Source: Tsukamurella spumae (GTDB lineage: Bacteria; Actinomycetota; Actinomycetes; Mycobacteriales; Mycobacteriaceae). Taken from it: a stretch of 64,000 nucleotides of DNA. The position numbers and the translations under genes were made by a program. The stretch is from positions 62,001 through 126,000 of the forward strand of contig NZ_JAAXOQ010000009.1 of assembly GCF_012396015.1 (NCBI RefSeq), written 5' to 3'. The notes below the pieces were generated by a model. It was not told the DNA's origin and made no database searches. It saw nothing but the letters and a program-made list of their open reading frames with translations. How positions within the stretch are numbered: the first letter of the stretch is position 1; every line of letters starts with the position of its first letter. This document shows positions 54,042 through 64,000 of the stretch, piece after piece.

Positions 54042-57000
54042 GCGTGCGTCCTCCGGACGGCGGCTTCCTGGGTCACGGTCGCCACCAGTTCCCCGGACCG
54101 GGTGTAGAAGTGTCCGGTCGAGAGTCCGCGCCCGCGGCGCGCCACCGGCGAGTCCGTGGCGAACAGGTGGAAGGCGTCGAACCGTACCGGCCGGTGGAAC
54201 CACAGCGACTGGTTCAGCGTCGCCGCCGCCACGCGGTCGTAGCCCCAGGACAGGCCGTGCCGCATCACGATCGGGTCCTGCACCGTGATGTCCGATGCCC
54301 ACGCCAGCGCGGCGTCGTGCACCACCTGATCGTCGGGGAGCGCGCCGTCGGCCCGCATCCACACCCGGTTGCCGCCCTCGCGGGTCTCCGTCTCCCGGCG
54401 CACCCACACGGGATCCGATGCGAACCGCATGTCGATCGGGTGCGAGGCATCCACGAGGGCGTGCAGTTCGCGTTCGCGTCCGGCGAAGGACTCCTGGATC
54501 CGCGGCAGCGACTCGGGTGGCGCGACCCGCGGCGCGGGGTCGGCGTGCGTCAGCGGATCCGGGGCGTCCGCCTGGTACGCGAGCGTCATCACCGCGACGA
54601 CCCGGCCGTCCTGTTCCACGGTGACCTGCCGGTTCGCCGCCGACGGGGTGTCGCGCAGCGCCACCACGCGATAGACCAGATCCGCTGTCACGGAACCCAG
54701 TTCCACGAAGTGCGTATGCGCCGCGTGCAGGGGGAGCCCGTCGACCGTGCGCCCCGCGGCGACGATCGCCTGCGCCAGGATCTGCCCACCGAAGGTGTGC
54801 ACGCCGACCTTCGCCGGGTGCCGCCCGAAGAAGACGCCCGGCGCCTCGCCGTCGGCGAGGTGCAGCACGGCCAGGAGATCCTCGAAATCGCTGACCTCGA
54901 TACCGGTCTCGCGCGCTGCGGGCACGGCGCGGCGGGCGATGCCCGCCACCGATCGGCCCTCGAGCACGTCCCGCGGGCTCAGCGTCCAGCCGCGGCGCCG
55001 CGCCCGCGAGACCACCTGCAGCGACAGCAGTGAGTCGCCGCCGCGGTCGGTGAAATCGTCGTCCATACCGGTGTCGTCGCCCAGGAGGTCCCGGAAGATC
55101 GGCAGCAGGGCCCGTTCCGCGTCCGTCGACGGTGTCCGGTCCGCGCCTCCCGAGGCGGCCGCGGGCGCGGGCAGCGCGTCGCGATCGAGTTTGCCGGTGG
55201 CGCCCAGGGGGAACCGGTCGAGCACGACGTACGCGGTGGGCACCATGTGGTCCGGTAGCCGCTGCGCCGCGGCCGCACGGATCGCATCCGGGTCGGGGAC
55301 GGCACCGTCGGACGGCACCAGGTACGCGACCAATCGCTGTTTCCCGGTGGCGTCGTCATCGCGAACCAGGACCGCGGCGGCGCGGACCGAGTCCTGCTGC
55401 GCGAGAACGGTCTCGATCTCGCCCAGCTCCACCCGTAGACCGCGGATCTTCACCTGGTGGTCGACGCGGCCGAGGAACACCAGGTTCCCGTCCTCGCGCC
55501 AGCACACCCGGTCGCCGGTGCGGTACATGCGGGACCCGCTCGGACCGAACGGGTTCGCCGTGAACGCCGACGCCGTCAGGTCGGGCCGGCCCAGGTAGCC
55601 GCGGGCCACGGAGGTGCCGGCGAGGTACAGCTCGCCGACGACGCCGACGCCCACGGGGAGCAGGGCGTCGTCGAGGACGTACGCGTCCACATCCGGATCC
55701 GGGCGGCCGATCGGCAGGGGGCCGGGATCGGACGGGTCGTAGCGCCAGGTCACCGCGTTGACGGTGACCTCCGTCGGCCCGTACGCGTTGAACAGGGCCG
55801 TGCGGCCCTCGCCCCATCGCCGCGCGAGCGCCGGGTCGAGCCGCTCGGCGCCGACCACGAAGAACACGTCGTCGGGCACGGCGCGGTCGTCGGGCATCGC
55901 CGCCAGGAACGACGGCAGGAGGTTGACGCCGGTCACGCGGTGCTCGGCGATGTAGTCCAACAGCTCGTCGCCCGGCAGCCGCACCTCGTCCGGCGCGATG
56001 ACCGACGTGCCGCCGGAGAGCAGCGGCCCGAGCATCTGCCACACCGCGACGTCGAAGCCCGTCGACGCGAACTGCAGGTAGCGTTCGCCGCGCCGCATCC
56101 CGACGACCTCCTCCTGCAACGAGATCAGGTCCGGCAGACCGCGCAGCGGGACCGCGACGCCCTTCGGTCGCCCCGTCGTGCCCGACGTGTAGATCACGTA
56201 CGCGAGCGCGTCCGGGGTCAGGCGGGAGCGCGCCGCCGCCGGATCCCCGGGGTCGACGGTGCCCGCCTCGTACGCCAGGTGCCAGACGGGGCGCTCCGCC
56301 GCGAGCTCCGCGGGGATCTCCACGGAACCGGTCGTCACCACCAGGGCGGGCGCGGCGTCGTCGAGCATGTACTGCAGGCGACCCGCCGGATGCGCGGGAT
56401 CGAGCGGCAGGTACACGGCGCCCGCGGTGAGGATCGCCAGGAGTGCGATCGTCATCTCGACGTCCCGCTCGGCGAACACGGCGACGGTGTCCTGCGGCGC
56501 CACGCCCCGCCGGATCAGCTCCCGCGCAGCGGTGTTCACCGCGCCGCGGAGCTCCGCGAAGGTCAGGGACCGGTCGCGGCACACCAGCGCCTCGGCGTCG
56601 GGCGTCTCCGCGGTGCGGGCGGCGAGCTCGTCGAGGATCGGCCCGCGGCGGTGGGAGGAGGGCACGCGACCCAGGTCCAGGACCCGCCGCTCCTCGTCGC
56701 CGGGCAGGTGCCGCAGGCGGCCCACCGGGAGATCCGGTGCCGCGACCAGGGACTCGAGCAGCCGAGTCAGCCACCGCGCGTAGCCGCGCACCACGGATTC
56801 GTCGAGCAGCTCCGGCCGGTAGCCGAAGCCGATGCGGATCGTCTCGCCCGGCAGCACGATCAGCGTGAGCGGGTAGTGGGTGGCATCGGCGATGTCGACG
56901 CCCGTGAGATCCAGTTCCGCCGTGATCGATTCGGTGTGCCGGTCCGACATCGGGAAGTTCTCGGTGACCACCATCGTGTCGAACAGCTCGCCCACGCCGG

Positions 57001-60000
57001 CCAGCCGCGTGATCTCGGTGAGACCCACGTGGTGGTGGTCGGCGACGGCGAGCGAGCGGGCGTGCACGTCCGCGATGACGGTCGCGGCCGGGGTCGCCGG
57101 GGTGAAGCCCACGCGCACCACGATGGTGTTGCCGAGCTGCCCGACCATGCGGCCGACGCCGTCGACCTCCGGCGGGCGGCCGGACACCGGACAGCCGAAG
57201 GTCACGTCCCGGCGGCCGGTGAGCCGCCCGAGCAGCACGCCCCATGCCGTGTGCAGCACCGAGGTCAGCGTCGCGCCCTGCGCGCGGGCCAGGGCCTCGA
57301 CGCGCCGCGTGAGGTCGGCACCGAGGTCGGTGTACACGCGCTCCGCGGCCTGCGCCGGGCCCGCCGGCCGGGCGGGGACCAGGTGCGTCCCCGCGTCCAG
57401 GCCCTCGAGCTCGGAGCGCCACGCGGTCCGCGCCTCCTCGGCGTCGCGGCCCGCGAGCCATCGGAAGTACTCGCCCAGCGGCTCCGCGGCCGGGGCGACG
57501 GGGCCGCCGCCCAGTTCCGCGTAGAGCGCGAGCAGCGTGCGGCCCACGATCGGCATGGACCAGCCGTCGAGCAGGCTGTGGTGATTGGTGATCGCCAGGC
57601 GGTATTCCTCGCCGCCGGTGCGGCACAGGAGGAACCGGATCAGCGGCGGCTCGGCCGGATCGAAGGGCCGGGTCCGTTCGACGAGCGCCTCGGACTCGAA
57701 ACGCTCGGGCGCGGAACGCAGGTCGATGAACCGGAACTCCGGCGCCGTCTCCGTGGGGACCACCTGGACCACCTGATCGTCGGCGTCCCGGCCCTCGATC
57801 TGGGCGAGGTACGCCCGCAGCGCGGGCGTGCGCCGCAACAGTTCCTCGGCGGCCCGCCGCATCCGATCGGGGTCGACGGTGCCCGACAGATGCGTCGCGG
57901 CCTGCACCACGTAGGCGTCGGCGTCGCCGTCGGCGGCGAGCATCGTCTGGTACGCCAGCCCCACCTGCAGCGGCGTCGCCGGCAGGACATCGGCGATCGC
58001 ACGGTCGGCCTGCAACACGTCGAGCTCCGCCTGCGGGATCCGTACCAGCGGAACATCGGACGGCGTCAGCGCGCCCCGGCGTCCGCCGAGGGATCGCGCG
58101 TACGCCGCGAGCCCGTCGAGGGACCGGGCCCAGAGCTCCTGCAGCCGCTCGACGGTGCCCTCGGACACCGCACGCGATGCCGCCGTCCACTCCGTGCGCA
58201 GGCCGTCGCCCACGCGGAAGCAGTTGATCGCCAGTACCTGTTCGAGCGCCTTCGCGGACGGGTCGAGCAGACCGAACGGTTCCTCCTCGGGGAGTCGCCA
58301 CCCGGCGTGGGGGGCGTCCGCGAAGCGGCCAAGGTAGTTCAGCACGAGGTCGGGAGCGGAGTTCTGCGCGCCGCCCGCGGTGGCGTCCGGCACGGCTCCG
58401 GTGCTGGGGAGCAGGCCGTGACCGATGCCGCCGTCGGGGATCGCGCGTTTGCACTCCTTCACCGCCCGCAGCAGCCGCCCCGCCGCGGAGCCGCCACGCA
58501 GCGCATCGGCGAGATCGCCGGCAGACGGATCGCCGCCCGCGGAGCCGTCGGCGACCGCATCGAGCGGGAGCCGCAGCGGGAACTCGGTGGTGAACCAGCC
58601 GACAGTGCGCGCCAGATCCGCACCGGGCGTGAGCGGTTCGCGTCCGTGGCCCTCGACCGTCACCGTCGCGGCGGTGGGGACCGCGCCGCGCGCCCCGCGC
58701 GACCACGCGGCGACGGTGAGCGCGAGCGCCGCGAGGAGGACGTCGTCGACACCCGCGCGGAACGCTGCGGCCAGGTCGTCGAGCAGCGCCGTCGTGGCGG
58801 CCGCGGTCCCGGTGTGCGAGATCCGTGCGGTGGCGACCGTGTCGAGGTGCGGATCGAGGGGGCGGTCGCCGAGCCGGAACACCGCGGCATCCGCGGCCTC
58901 CCACAGCGCGGTCTCGGCGGGGCGCGGTGGGGTACCGGCGAGAGCCAGCGCGTGGCTGCGCCAGCTCGTGGCCGCGGGCGCGATCGTCGCCCCCGCGTAG
59001 GCGGCCTCCAGATCGGGCACCAGGATCCGCCACGAGACGCCGTCCACCACGAGGTGATGCGCAACGATCACGAGCCGATCCTCGTCGCCGCCGGTGCGGA
59101 TGAGCTCGGCGACCAGCATCCGGCCGACCCGCGGGTCGAGCCGTGCGCCGAGGCGCTCCGCGACGGACCGGGGGTCGGCGGCACCGTCGGAGACGGTGAG
59201 CACCGGGGGCTCTCCCGAGCCCGAGGCGGGGACGGGCGGCACGACGAGCACGCCGTCGTCTCCGATCTGGAGCCGCAGGGCGTCGTGGACGCGCAAGGTC
59301 TCGTCGAACGCCGCGGCCAGGGCGGTCTCGGACAGGCCGGCGGGGACGCGCAGCGCGGTCCACTGCGCGTAGCCCGCGATGACGTCCAGGTCTGGAGCCG
59401 CCGCGAGGAGCGAGCGCACGATCGGCGGCGGCGGGACCTCGCCGAGGGGCTCGTCGGGCGGCGCGACCACGGCGTCCGAGGTGCGCTGCGCCGCGGCCGC
59501 GAGCGCGGCGAAGGTCCTGCCCGACAGGAACTCCCGCGGACGGATCTCCAGTCCCTCGGCGCGGAGCGCGCTGCACACGGTGATCGCCGAGATGCTGTCG
59601 CCGCCGATCGAGAACAGGTCGTCGTCGATCGACACCGATTCGAGGCCGAGGGCGGCCGCGACGACCGCGACCATGGTGCGCTCCGCGTCGGTGCGCGGTG
59701 CGCGGCCCTCGGAGCGCACCTGCGGCGCGGGCAGCGCGGCGCGGTCGAGCTTGCCGTTGATGGTGACGGGCAACTCGTCGAGCACGACGACCGCGCTGGG
59801 CACGAGGTGTTCCGGCAGCCTGTCCGCGAGGTCGGCGCGCACCGCGTCCGCGTCGACGGCGCCCGTCACGTAGCCGACGAGGCGGGGGCGACCGCCGTCG
59901 GACCGCACGATGACCGCGGCCGCGGTCACGCCCGGGACGTCGGCCAGGGCGGTCTCCGCCTCGCCGAGTTCGATCCGGTATCCCCGGATCTTGACCTGGT

Positions 60001-62728
60001 CGTCGCTGCGGCCGAGGAACTCGAGGCCCTGGGCAGCGCTCCAGCGCACCCGATCACCGGTCCGGTACATGCGGGACCCGGGTTCGCCGTGGGGATTCGC
60101 GACGAATCGCTCGGCCGTCGTGCCCGGCATGCCGAGATAGCCGCGAGCCAGGTGCGGGCCCGCGAGGTACAGCTCGCCGGTCTCGCCCTCGGGTACCGGT
60201 TCGAGGGCGCCGTCGAGCACCATCGCGGTGGTGCCGGCGACGGCTCGCCCGATGGTCGGCGCTGTGCCGGTGATCGGCGCGGCGGTCGCGTCGACGGCGG
60301 CCTCGGTGGGGCCGTACAGGTTCAGCGCCGGGACCCCGCTGGCCGCGACGGTGCGCCACAGCGCGGGCGGCGTCGCCTCGCCGCCCAGGAGCAGCAGCGC
60401 CGGAGGGTGCGCGGAGGTCAGCAGCCCGGCGTCGAGCAGCGGCTGGACCATCGACGGGGTGGTGTCCACGACGTCGATGCGGTCGGCGGCGTACGCGGCC
60501 GCGAGCGCCTCGGCGTCGCGGCTGATCCCGGTGTCGTAGAGGTGCAGCTCGTGCCCGTCGAGCAGCCACAGCAGCTGGTCGAGGGAGGCGTCGAAGGAGA
60601 AGGAGTAGGTGTGCGCGGTCCGCAACCGTTCCTGCCGGGCGACGCCCTGGGCGGGGAGAGGGGACTCTGTGTGCGCGGTCCGCAACCGTCCCTGCGGTTC
60701 CTGCCGGGCGGCGTGGGGCTGCAGCGTGCGACGGTGGTGCCGCAGCAGACTCGCGAGCCCTCCGACGCGGCCGAGTACGCCCTTGGGGCGGCCCGTCGAA
60801 CCGGAGGTGTAGATGACGTACGCCAGGTGGTCGGGGTGGCGGGGCGCCGAGAGTTCGCGGGGTACCAGCGGATCCGCCGAAAGGGTGGACAGTTCCGCGG
60901 CGGCGCCGTCGAGGTCCAGGACCGGGACGTCGCCGCGCCAGGGCTCGCCCGCGTGCGCGGAATCCGTGAGGACGAGCGCGGGGCGGGCGTCGGCCACCAG
61001 GTCGCGCAGTCGCGCGTCGGGGTGGGCGAGGTCGAGGCACACGTAGGCGGCACCGGCGTCGAGGACCGCGAGCAGCGCGACGATCAGGTCGGCGGAACGG
61101 GGAAGCGCGATCGCGACCACGTCGTCGGCGCCGACCCCACGGGCACGCAGGAGCCGCGCGAGGCGGTGCACACGGGCGGTGAGGTCGCCGGCCGTGAGAC
61201 GTTCCGTGCCCGCGACGAGGGCCGGGGCCGCCGGGTCGAGCGCCGCGAGTGCGTCGATCGCCGACGGCAGCGGCGCGTCGTCGGGTGTGTGCCAGGCGTG
61301 TAGCAGGGCCGCGGATTCCGCGGCGCCGCGGAGCGGGACCTGTCCCACTGCCGGGCGATCGTCCGCGGTGAGTCCCTCGATCAAGGCCAGCATCGCGGCC
61401 ATACGGCGGTCGACCCGGTCCTGGTCGGCCGCCCGGGAATCCACCTCGAAGCCGAGCAGAAGATCGTCGCCGGCCGGAATGACGCTGAGCCCGTAGTCCT
61501 CCGGCGGTCCGCCGGCGACATTGCGCATGACACCCGACGCCCCGCCGAACGTGAGCGTGAGGTCGAAGGCCTTGAGGTTGATGCCGCGGCCGTGCAGGAT
61601 CGCGCCGGCCCCGGGTGCTCCGAGGTCGCGGGGGAGGTCCTCGCCACGGTAGCGCTGGTGAGTGCGCATCTCGCGCATGGCCTCCGCGACGCGTGCGCTC
61701 AACTCCGGCAGCGTGTCGCCGGCGTCCACGCGCACCCGCAGGGGCAGCACGTTGACCGCCATCGCCGGGGTGCGCAGCGCGACGGAGCCCGTGCGGCACA
61801 TGAGGGGCAGGGCGAAGACCACGTCGGAGACGCCGGTGCTGCGCTGCAGGAACGCCGCGTAGCAGGCGATCATCGCCTCGCCCCAGGTGGTCCCGGACTC
61901 GCCGGCCACCTCGGCGAGGCGCTCGCGGGTTGCGGCGTCGACGATGCCGCGCGCGCTGAGGGTGCCGGCCGCGGCACCGTCGACCTCGCCGCGCGGCGGG
62001 ATGTCCGGGAGCGGGGTGAGCCGGTCCCGCCAGTAGGCCCGGTCGGCGTCGTGCTGCTCACCCGCGCGGTACTGCGCGTCGTCGGCGATCAGCTCGGCGA
62101 AACTGCCGAAGGGGCTGGGCCGCAGGGGGGTCCCGTCGACGGCGGCGGTGTACCGCGCGGCCACGCGGCGCGAGAGCATGGCCGCGGAGTAGCCGTCGAA
62201 GACCAGGTGATGGCCGAGCTGGGTGTACCAGACCTCGTCCTCGGCGAGGACGAGCACGCGGTGCGCGAACAGCGGCCGGTCGGTCATCGCGCGGCACCGC
62301 GCCGCGATCCGCGCGCGCTCGGCGGTGACGGCGGCCTCCGCCGCGGCGTGCGGATCGCTCTCCCCGCGCAGGTCCAGGACCTCGGGCAGGGGAGTCGGCT
62401 CCGTCGAGATCCACTGCCGCGGACCGTCGGCGGTCTCGCGGATCCGCACCCGGAGGCTGTCCGCCTCGTCGACGGTGTCGGCGATCGCCCGGCGCAGCGC
62501 GGCACCGTCGATCGCGGGGCCCCCGCCGATCTCGATCACATCGCCCACCACGTAGAAGGGCGAGTCCGGCTCCAGGCGTTGGGCGTTCCAGATCCCCAGC
62601 TGTGCCGCGGTGAGCGGGAGCAGCGCCTCGGGGGAATCGGTCGCCGCGGCGGGTCCGCGACGATCCGGGGTCCGGTCGGGTTCCGTCGGGCCCGCATCGT
62701 GGGGAGCATCGAGATCGGCACGGGTCAC
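54038..62728 (-). CDS. Siderophore non-ribosomal peptide synthetase, C-A-T-E-C-A-T with TesB-like thioesterase
   Basis: The product is 2896 aa from a GTG at 62728 that overlaps mbtH (GTGA). Domains: C1 (about 30-470, HHLVFDG near 170); A1 (about 485-1000, [22 protein letters not shown]); T1 (IGGDSIS near 1044); E (about 1080-1560, [10 protein letters not shown], then [12 protein letters not shown] and NYLGRF); C2 (about 1565-2010, NHHSLLDGW); A2 (about 2030-2510, [11 protein letters not shown]); T2 (RGGDSLLS near 2564); and a C-terminal TesB-like double hotdog domain (about 2610-2896: [66 protein letters not shown]). By eye the A1 pocket code is DADDLGLVDK-like (acidic, so probably a basic residue made D by E) and A2 DVWNFVAVNK-like. 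The C-A-T-E-C-A-T order matches catechol siderophore synthetases such as that for DHB-D-Lys-Ser chrysobactin; here the usual alpha/beta thioesterase is missing. Confidence 0.93.
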   Translation of the reverse strand: MTRADLDAPHDAGPTEPDRTPDRRGPAAATDSPEALLPLTAAQLGIWNAQRLEPDSPFYVVGDVIEIGGGPAIDGAALRRAIADTVDEADSLRVRIRETADGPRQWISTEPTPLPEVLDLRGESDPHAAAEAAVTAERARIAARCRAMTDRPLFAHRVLVLAEDEVWYTQLGHHLVFDGYSAAMLSRRVAARYTAAVDGTPLRPSPFGSFAELIADDAQYRAGEQHDADRAYWRDRLTPLPDIPPRGEVDGAAAGTLSARGIVDAATRERLAEVAGESGTTWGEAMIACYAAFLQRSTGVSDVVFALPLMCRTGSVALRTPAMAVNVLPLRVRVDAGDTLPELSARVAEAMREMRTHQRYRGEDLPRDLGAPGAGAILHGRGINLKAFDLTLTFGGASGVMRNVAGGPPEDYGLSVIPAGDDLLLGFEVDSRAADQDRVDRRMAAMLALIEGLTADDRPAVGQVPLRGAAESAALLHAWHTPDDAPLPSAIDALAALDPAAPALVAGTERLTAGDLTARVHRLARLLRARGVGADDVVAIALPRSADLIVALLAVLDAGAAYVCLDLAHPDARLRDLVADARPALVLTDSAHAGEPWRGDVPVLDLDGAAAELSTLSADPLVPRELSAPRHPDHLAYVIYTSGSTGRPKGVLGRVGGLASLLRHHRRTLQPHAARQEPQGRLRTAHTESPLPAQGVARQERLRTAHTYSFSFDASLDQLLWLLDGHELHLYDTGISRDAEALAAAYAADRIDVVDTTPSMVQPLLDAGLLTSAHPPALLLLGGEATPPALWRTVAASGVPALNLYGPTEAAVDATAAPITGTAPTIGRAVAGTTAMVLDGALEPVPEGETGELYLAGPHLARGYLGMPGTTAERFVANPHGEPGSRMYRTGDRVRWSAAQGLEFLGRSDDQVKIRGYRIELGEAETALADVPGVTAAAVIVRSDGGRPRLVGYVTGAVDADAVRADLADRLPEHLVPSAVVVLDELPVTINGKLDRAALPAPQVRSEGRAPRTDAERTMVAVVAAALGLESVSIDDDLFSIGGDSISAITVCSALRAEGLEIRPREFLSGRTFAALAAAAQRTSDAVVAPPDEPLGEVPPPPIVRSLLAAAPDLDVIAGYAQWTALRVPAGLSETALAAAFDETLRVHDALRLQIGDDGVLVVPPVPASGSGEPPVLTVSDGAADPRSVAERLGARLDPRVGRMLVAELIRTGGDEDRLVIVAHHLVVDGVSWRILVPDLEAAYAGATIAPAATSWRSHALALAGTPPRPAETALWEAADAAVFRLGDRPLDPHLDTVATARISHTGTAAATTALLDDLAAAFRAGVDDVLLAALALTVAAWSRGARGAVPTAATVTVEGHGREPLTPGADLARTVGWFTTEFPLRLPLDAVADGSAGGDPSAGDLADALRGGSAAGRLLRAVKECKRAIPDGGIGHGLLPSTGAVPDATAGGAQNSAPDLVLNYLGRFADAPHAGWRLPEEEPFGLLDPSAKALEQVLAINCFRVGDGLRTEWTAASRAVSEGTVERLQELWARSLDGLAAYARSLGGRRGALTPSDVPLVRIPQAELDVLQADRAIADVLPATPLQVGLAYQTMLAADGDADAYVVQAATHLSGTVDPDRMRRAAEELLRRTPALRAYLAQIEGRDADDQVVQVVPTETAPEFRFIDLRSAPERFESEALVERTRPFDPAEPPLIRFLLCRTGGEEYRLAITNHHSLLDGWSMPIVGRTLLALYAELGGGPVAPAAEPLGEYFRWLAGRDAEEARTAWRSELEGLDAGTHLVPARPAGPAQAAERVYTDLGADLTRRVEALARAQGATLTSVLHTAWGVLLGRLTGRRDVTFGCPVSGRPPEVDGVGRMVGQLGNTIVVRVGFTPATPAATVIADVHARSLAVADHHHVGLTEITRLAGVGELFDTMVVTENFPMSDRHTESITAELDLTGVDIADATHYPLTLIVLPGETIRIGFGYRPELLDESVVRGYARWLTRLLESLVAAPDLPVGRLRHLPGDEERRVLDLGRVPSSHRRGPILDELAARTAETPDAEALVCRDRSLTFAELRGAVNTAARELIRRGVAPQDTVAVFAERDVEMTIALLAILTAGAVYLPLDPAHPAGRLQYMLDDAAPALVVTTGSVEIPAELAAERPVWHLAYEAGTVDPGDPAAARSRLTPDALAYVIYTSGTTGRPKGVAVPLRGLPDLISLQEEVVGMRRGERYLQFASTGFDVAVWQMLGPLLSGGTSVIAPDEVRLPGDELLDYIAEHRVTGVNLLPSFLAAMPDDRAVPDDVFFVVGAERLDPALARRWGEGRTALFNAYGPTEVTVNAVTWRYDPSDPGPLPIGRPDPDVDAYVLDDALLPVGVGVVGELYLAGTSVARGYLGRPDLTASAFTANPFGPSGSRMYRTGDRVCWREDGNLVFLGRVDHQVKIRGLRVELGEIETVLAQQDSVRAAAVLVRDDDATGKQRLVAYLVPSDGAVPDPDAIRAAAAQRLPDHMVPTAYVVLDRFPLGATGKLDRDALPAPAAASGGADRTPSTDAERALLPIFRDLLGDDTGMDDDFTDRGGDSLLSLQVVSRARRRGWTLSPRDVLEGRSVAGIARRAVPAARETGIEVSDFEDLLAVLHLADGEAPGVFFGRHPAKVGVHTFGGQILAQAIVAAGRTVDGLPLHAAHTHFVELGSVTADLVYRVVALRDTPSAANRQVTVEQDGRVVAVMTLAYQADAPDPLTHADPAPRVAPPESLPRIQESFAGRERELHALVDASHPIDMRFASDPVWVRRETETREGGNRVWMRADGALPDDQVVHDAALAWASDITVQDPIVMRHGLSWGYDRVAAATLNQSLWFHRPVRFDAFHLFATDSPVARRGRGLSTGHFYTRSGELVATVTQEAAVRRTHA
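60611..60710. repeat. Imperfect tandem duplication inside the NRPS A1 domain
   Basis: The 19 bases at 60611-60629 (starting GTGCGCGGTCCG) recur at 60671-60689, and a 13-base TTCCTGCCGGGCG at 60629-60641 recurs at 60698-60710. In protein, RLRTAHT appears twice about 20 residues apart (near residues 670-700), just before the A4 core [10 protein letters not shown]. Adenylation domains normally have one copy of this segment. Confidence 0.85.
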
Positions 62729-62931
62729 GGGCGCAGAGCCTCCTGGAGTGAGAGCGGGCGCAGGTCGGTCCACGTGGTCTCGACGTGGGCGAGGCATTCG
62801 GCGCGGCCGGCCGGCCCGAACACCGGCCGCCAGCCGTCGGGCACCTCGGCGAACGCGGGCCACAGCGAGCGCTGGTCCTCGTGGTTGACGAGCACGAGGA
62901 ATGCGCCGTCGGCCTCGTCGAACGGGTTCAT
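62725..62931 (-). CDS. MbtH-family NRPS helper
   Basis: The product is 68 aa; the ATG at 62931 overlaps the carrier-protein stop (ATGA) and its stop overlaps the NRPS start (GTGA). It carries the MbtH signature: [59 protein letters not shown], with the conserved Trp pair and the SLWP segment. MbtH proteins bind adenylation domains and are often needed for their folding or activity. Confidence 0.95.
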   Translation of the reverse strand: MNPFDEADGAFLVLVNHEDQRSLWPAFAEVPDGWRPVFGPAGRAECLAHVETTWTDLRPLSLQEALRP

Positions 62932-63164
62932 TCGGACAGTCCCAGCAGCGCCTGCCAGTGGCCCAGCTCCGGCTGCTCGGCGAGATCGGGGAACTCGACC
63001 GCGGCGCCGGCGGTGCGCCAGCGCTCGATGAGCGTCATCACTCGTACCGAATCCAGGCCCAGGTCGAACAGGTTGTCGTCGAGCGCGATCGACGACGGGT
63101 CGCTCTGCAGCAGCTCGGCGACGTCGGTGCGGACCTGCGCGGCGGTGAGGGTGGGGGCGGTCAT
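62928..63164 (-). CDS. Stand-alone aryl-carrier-like acyl carrier protein
   Basis: The product is 78 aa; the ATG at 63164 follows AGGAG nine bases upstream. The phosphopantetheine site is [17 protein letters not shown]. The tail [19 protein letters not shown] resembles the aryl-carrier domain of EntB/DhbB-type proteins, but the isochorismatase part is missing, so this would be a free aryl carrier. It would present 2,3-dihydroxybenzoate or salicylate to the first condensation domain. The genes for making and loading the aryl acid should lie outside the window. It is the first gene of the iron-regulated operon. Confidence 0.88.
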   Translation of the reverse strand: MTAPTLTAAQVRTDVAELLQSDPSSIALDDNLFDLGLDSVRVMTLIERWRTAGAAVEFPDLAEQPELGHWQALLGLSE

Positions 63165-63214
63165 GAGTGAGTACTCCTGAAGGTCGGCGAAGGGTAGTGC
63201 ATGCCTATCCAAAA

Positions 63215-63233
63215 CTAGGTTAGTCTACCCTGA
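63215..63233. promoter_or_regulatory. IdeR/DtxR-like iron box
   Basis: CTAGGTTAGTCTACCCTGA matches 15 of 19 positions of the mycobacterial iron-box consensus TTAGGTTAGSCTAACCTAA. It lies in the 99-base divergent gap between the carrier-protein gene and the siderophore-binding lipoprotein, so iron-loaded repressor would silence both directions. Confidence 0.85.
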
Positions 63234-63263
63234 CCTACGGACATCCTCGAAGAAAGGTCCCCC

Positions 63264-64000
63264 GTGAAGAGACAGTTCCGTATCATCGCCGCCCTTGCCT
63301 GTGCGGTCGCGTTGGTCGCCGGCTGTGGCGACTCCGGCGCGAAGGACGCGCCGGCGGACACCGCGACCCGCACGATCAGCACCGTCAAGGGCGAGGTCAC
63401 CGTGCCCGTCGCGCCCAAGCGCGTGGTGCTGCTGAACTACTCCTTGGCGGGCTACGCCTTCGACCTCGGTCTGCCGATCGTTGCGATGACGCCGGAGGCG
63501 ACCGACAAGACCAGCGTTCCCCGCGACGCATGGAAGGCGGACTTCGACAAGGCCGGAACGAAGTTCCTGCCCTGGCCCTCGACGGGCTTCGACATCGAGG
63601 CGATCACCGCCCAGAAGCCGGACCTGATCCTCGCGGGCGGTCTGGCCTTCCCGTTCAAGCAGGCCAGCGACAGCTACGACAAGCTGAGCAAGATCGCGCC
63701 CACGGTGCTCGTGGACAACAAGCTCGACACCTGGCAGCAGCAGTTCAAGTGGATCGCGGACTCCTTCGGCAAGCCGGACGTCTACACGGACGCCGCGAAG
63801 CGCTACGACGCCCGCATCGAGCAGGTCAAGGGCAACATCACGGTGCCGCCGAACCCGGTCTCGTTCCTGTCGATGACCGCCGACAAGCGGCCCTTCGTGC
63901 TCATCGAGAACCGCGGCCTGCCCGCTGAGTTCGCCCGCCTGGGCTTCACGACCGACCCGCTGTTCGCGAGCGGGAAGTACAAGCCCTATCAGGCCGGCGG
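63264..64000 (+). CDS. Siderophore-binding ABC lipoprotein, 3' end cut by the window edge
   Basis: Only the first 245 codons are inside the window. The start is a GTG at 63264 with GAAAGG upstream. The signal peptide ends in the lipobox LVAGC (Cys21). Then comes the FecB/FepB-type class III fold: PKRVVLLNYSLAGYAFDLGLPIVAMTPE, PDLILAGG, KIAPTVLVDN, and LIENRGLPAEFARLGFTT. It captures an iron-siderophore complex for an ABC importer. It is divergently transcribed from the NRPS operon across an IdeR-like box, so it is probably the receptor of the siderophore made there. Confidence 0.95.
   Translation, partial: MKRQFRIIAALACAVALVAGCGDSGAKDAPADTATRTISTVKGEVTVPVAPKRVVLLNYSLAGYAFDLGLPIVAMTPEATDKTSVPRDAWKADFDKAGTKFLPWPSTGFDIEAITAQKPDLILAGGLAFPFKQASDSYDKLSKIAPTVLVDNKLDTWQQQFKWIADSFGKPDVYTDAAKRYDARIEQVKGNITVPPNPVSFLSMTADKRPFVLIENRGLPAEFARLGFTTDPLFASGKYKPYQAG

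Noticed and set aside
55457..61303. A 1948-codon open frame on the plus strand
   Set aside because: It is antisense to the NRPS. It arises from strong GC bias at third positions, shows no domain similarity and lacks a Shine-Dalgarno sequence.

Overview
The window is high-GC actinobacterial DNA. It suggests a member of the Mycobacteriales, with Tsukamurella my best guess and Gordonia, Nocardia or Dietzia relatives possible. The reasons are a GroEL2-type chaperonin behind two CIRCE operators, an IdeR/DtxR-type iron box, tandem DUF7373-type lipoproteins, frequent GTG/TTG starts, and gene order that, from memory, follows the Mycobacterium tuberculosis Rv0422c-Rv0440 region in pieces (thiD, thiC; GNAT, def, DUF3263, LytR_C, sodC, glutamate-cysteine ligase; AAA ATPase, pssA, psd, moeA; groEL2). 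No rRNA, tRNA, CRISPR array or transposase was recognised.

Layout. 1-5.8 kb: an MFS symporter cut by the left edge, a GAF/LuxR regulator, a beta-lactamase-like hydrolase overlapping a Ser/Thr kinase, and an ABC-2 exporter pair. 5.9-10.1 kb: thiamine genes (two thiD paralogues and thiC behind a TPP riboswitch), an HNH endonuclease and a perfect 21-bp palindrome. 10.3-15.4 kb: a small acetyltransferase, the def-GNAT-DUF1990 operon, then DUF3263, LytR_C, sodC and a YbdK-type ligase that seems to start at CTG. 15.5-22.3 kb: a tightly coupled seven-gene operon behind a palindromic operator. It encodes a metallophore-type ABC importer, a DUF364 protein, an MFS carrier, a GHMP (PduX-like) kinase and a fold-type II PLP enzyme, and looks like an undescribed metallophore-type system. 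22.3-28.8 kb: an Mrp/Mnh Na+/H+ antiporter operon with fused A and B subunits. 28.9-39.8 kb: a lipoprotein, a CDC48-like AAA ATPase, phosphatidylserine synthase and decarboxylase, moeA, a peptidase, and three tandem paralogous lipoproteins.

39.8-46.4 kb: an SRPBCC protein, groEL2, a Schlafen AlbA_2/ATPase gene between imperfect 79-bp direct repeats (an islet), and htpG. 46.4-51.8 kb: a DinB-like protein, a PucR regulator divergent from an aldehyde dehydrogenase and a GMC oxidoreductase, probably an alcohol/aldehyde oxidation unit. 51.8-64 kb: an iron-regulated siderophore cluster with a LuxAB-like oxidoreductase, a DoxX-like membrane protein, a 2896-residue NRPS (C-A-T-E-C-A-T plus a TesB-like thioesterase domain), MbtH and a stand-alone aryl-carrier-like protein. 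These face a siderophore-binding lipoprotein across an IdeR-like box; the cluster continues past the right edge.

The two most unusual systems are the 15.5-22.3 kb operon, where a kinase plus a PLP enzyme may make a diamino-acid-type ligand that the carrier and importer handle, and the NRPS ending in a hotdog thioesterase.
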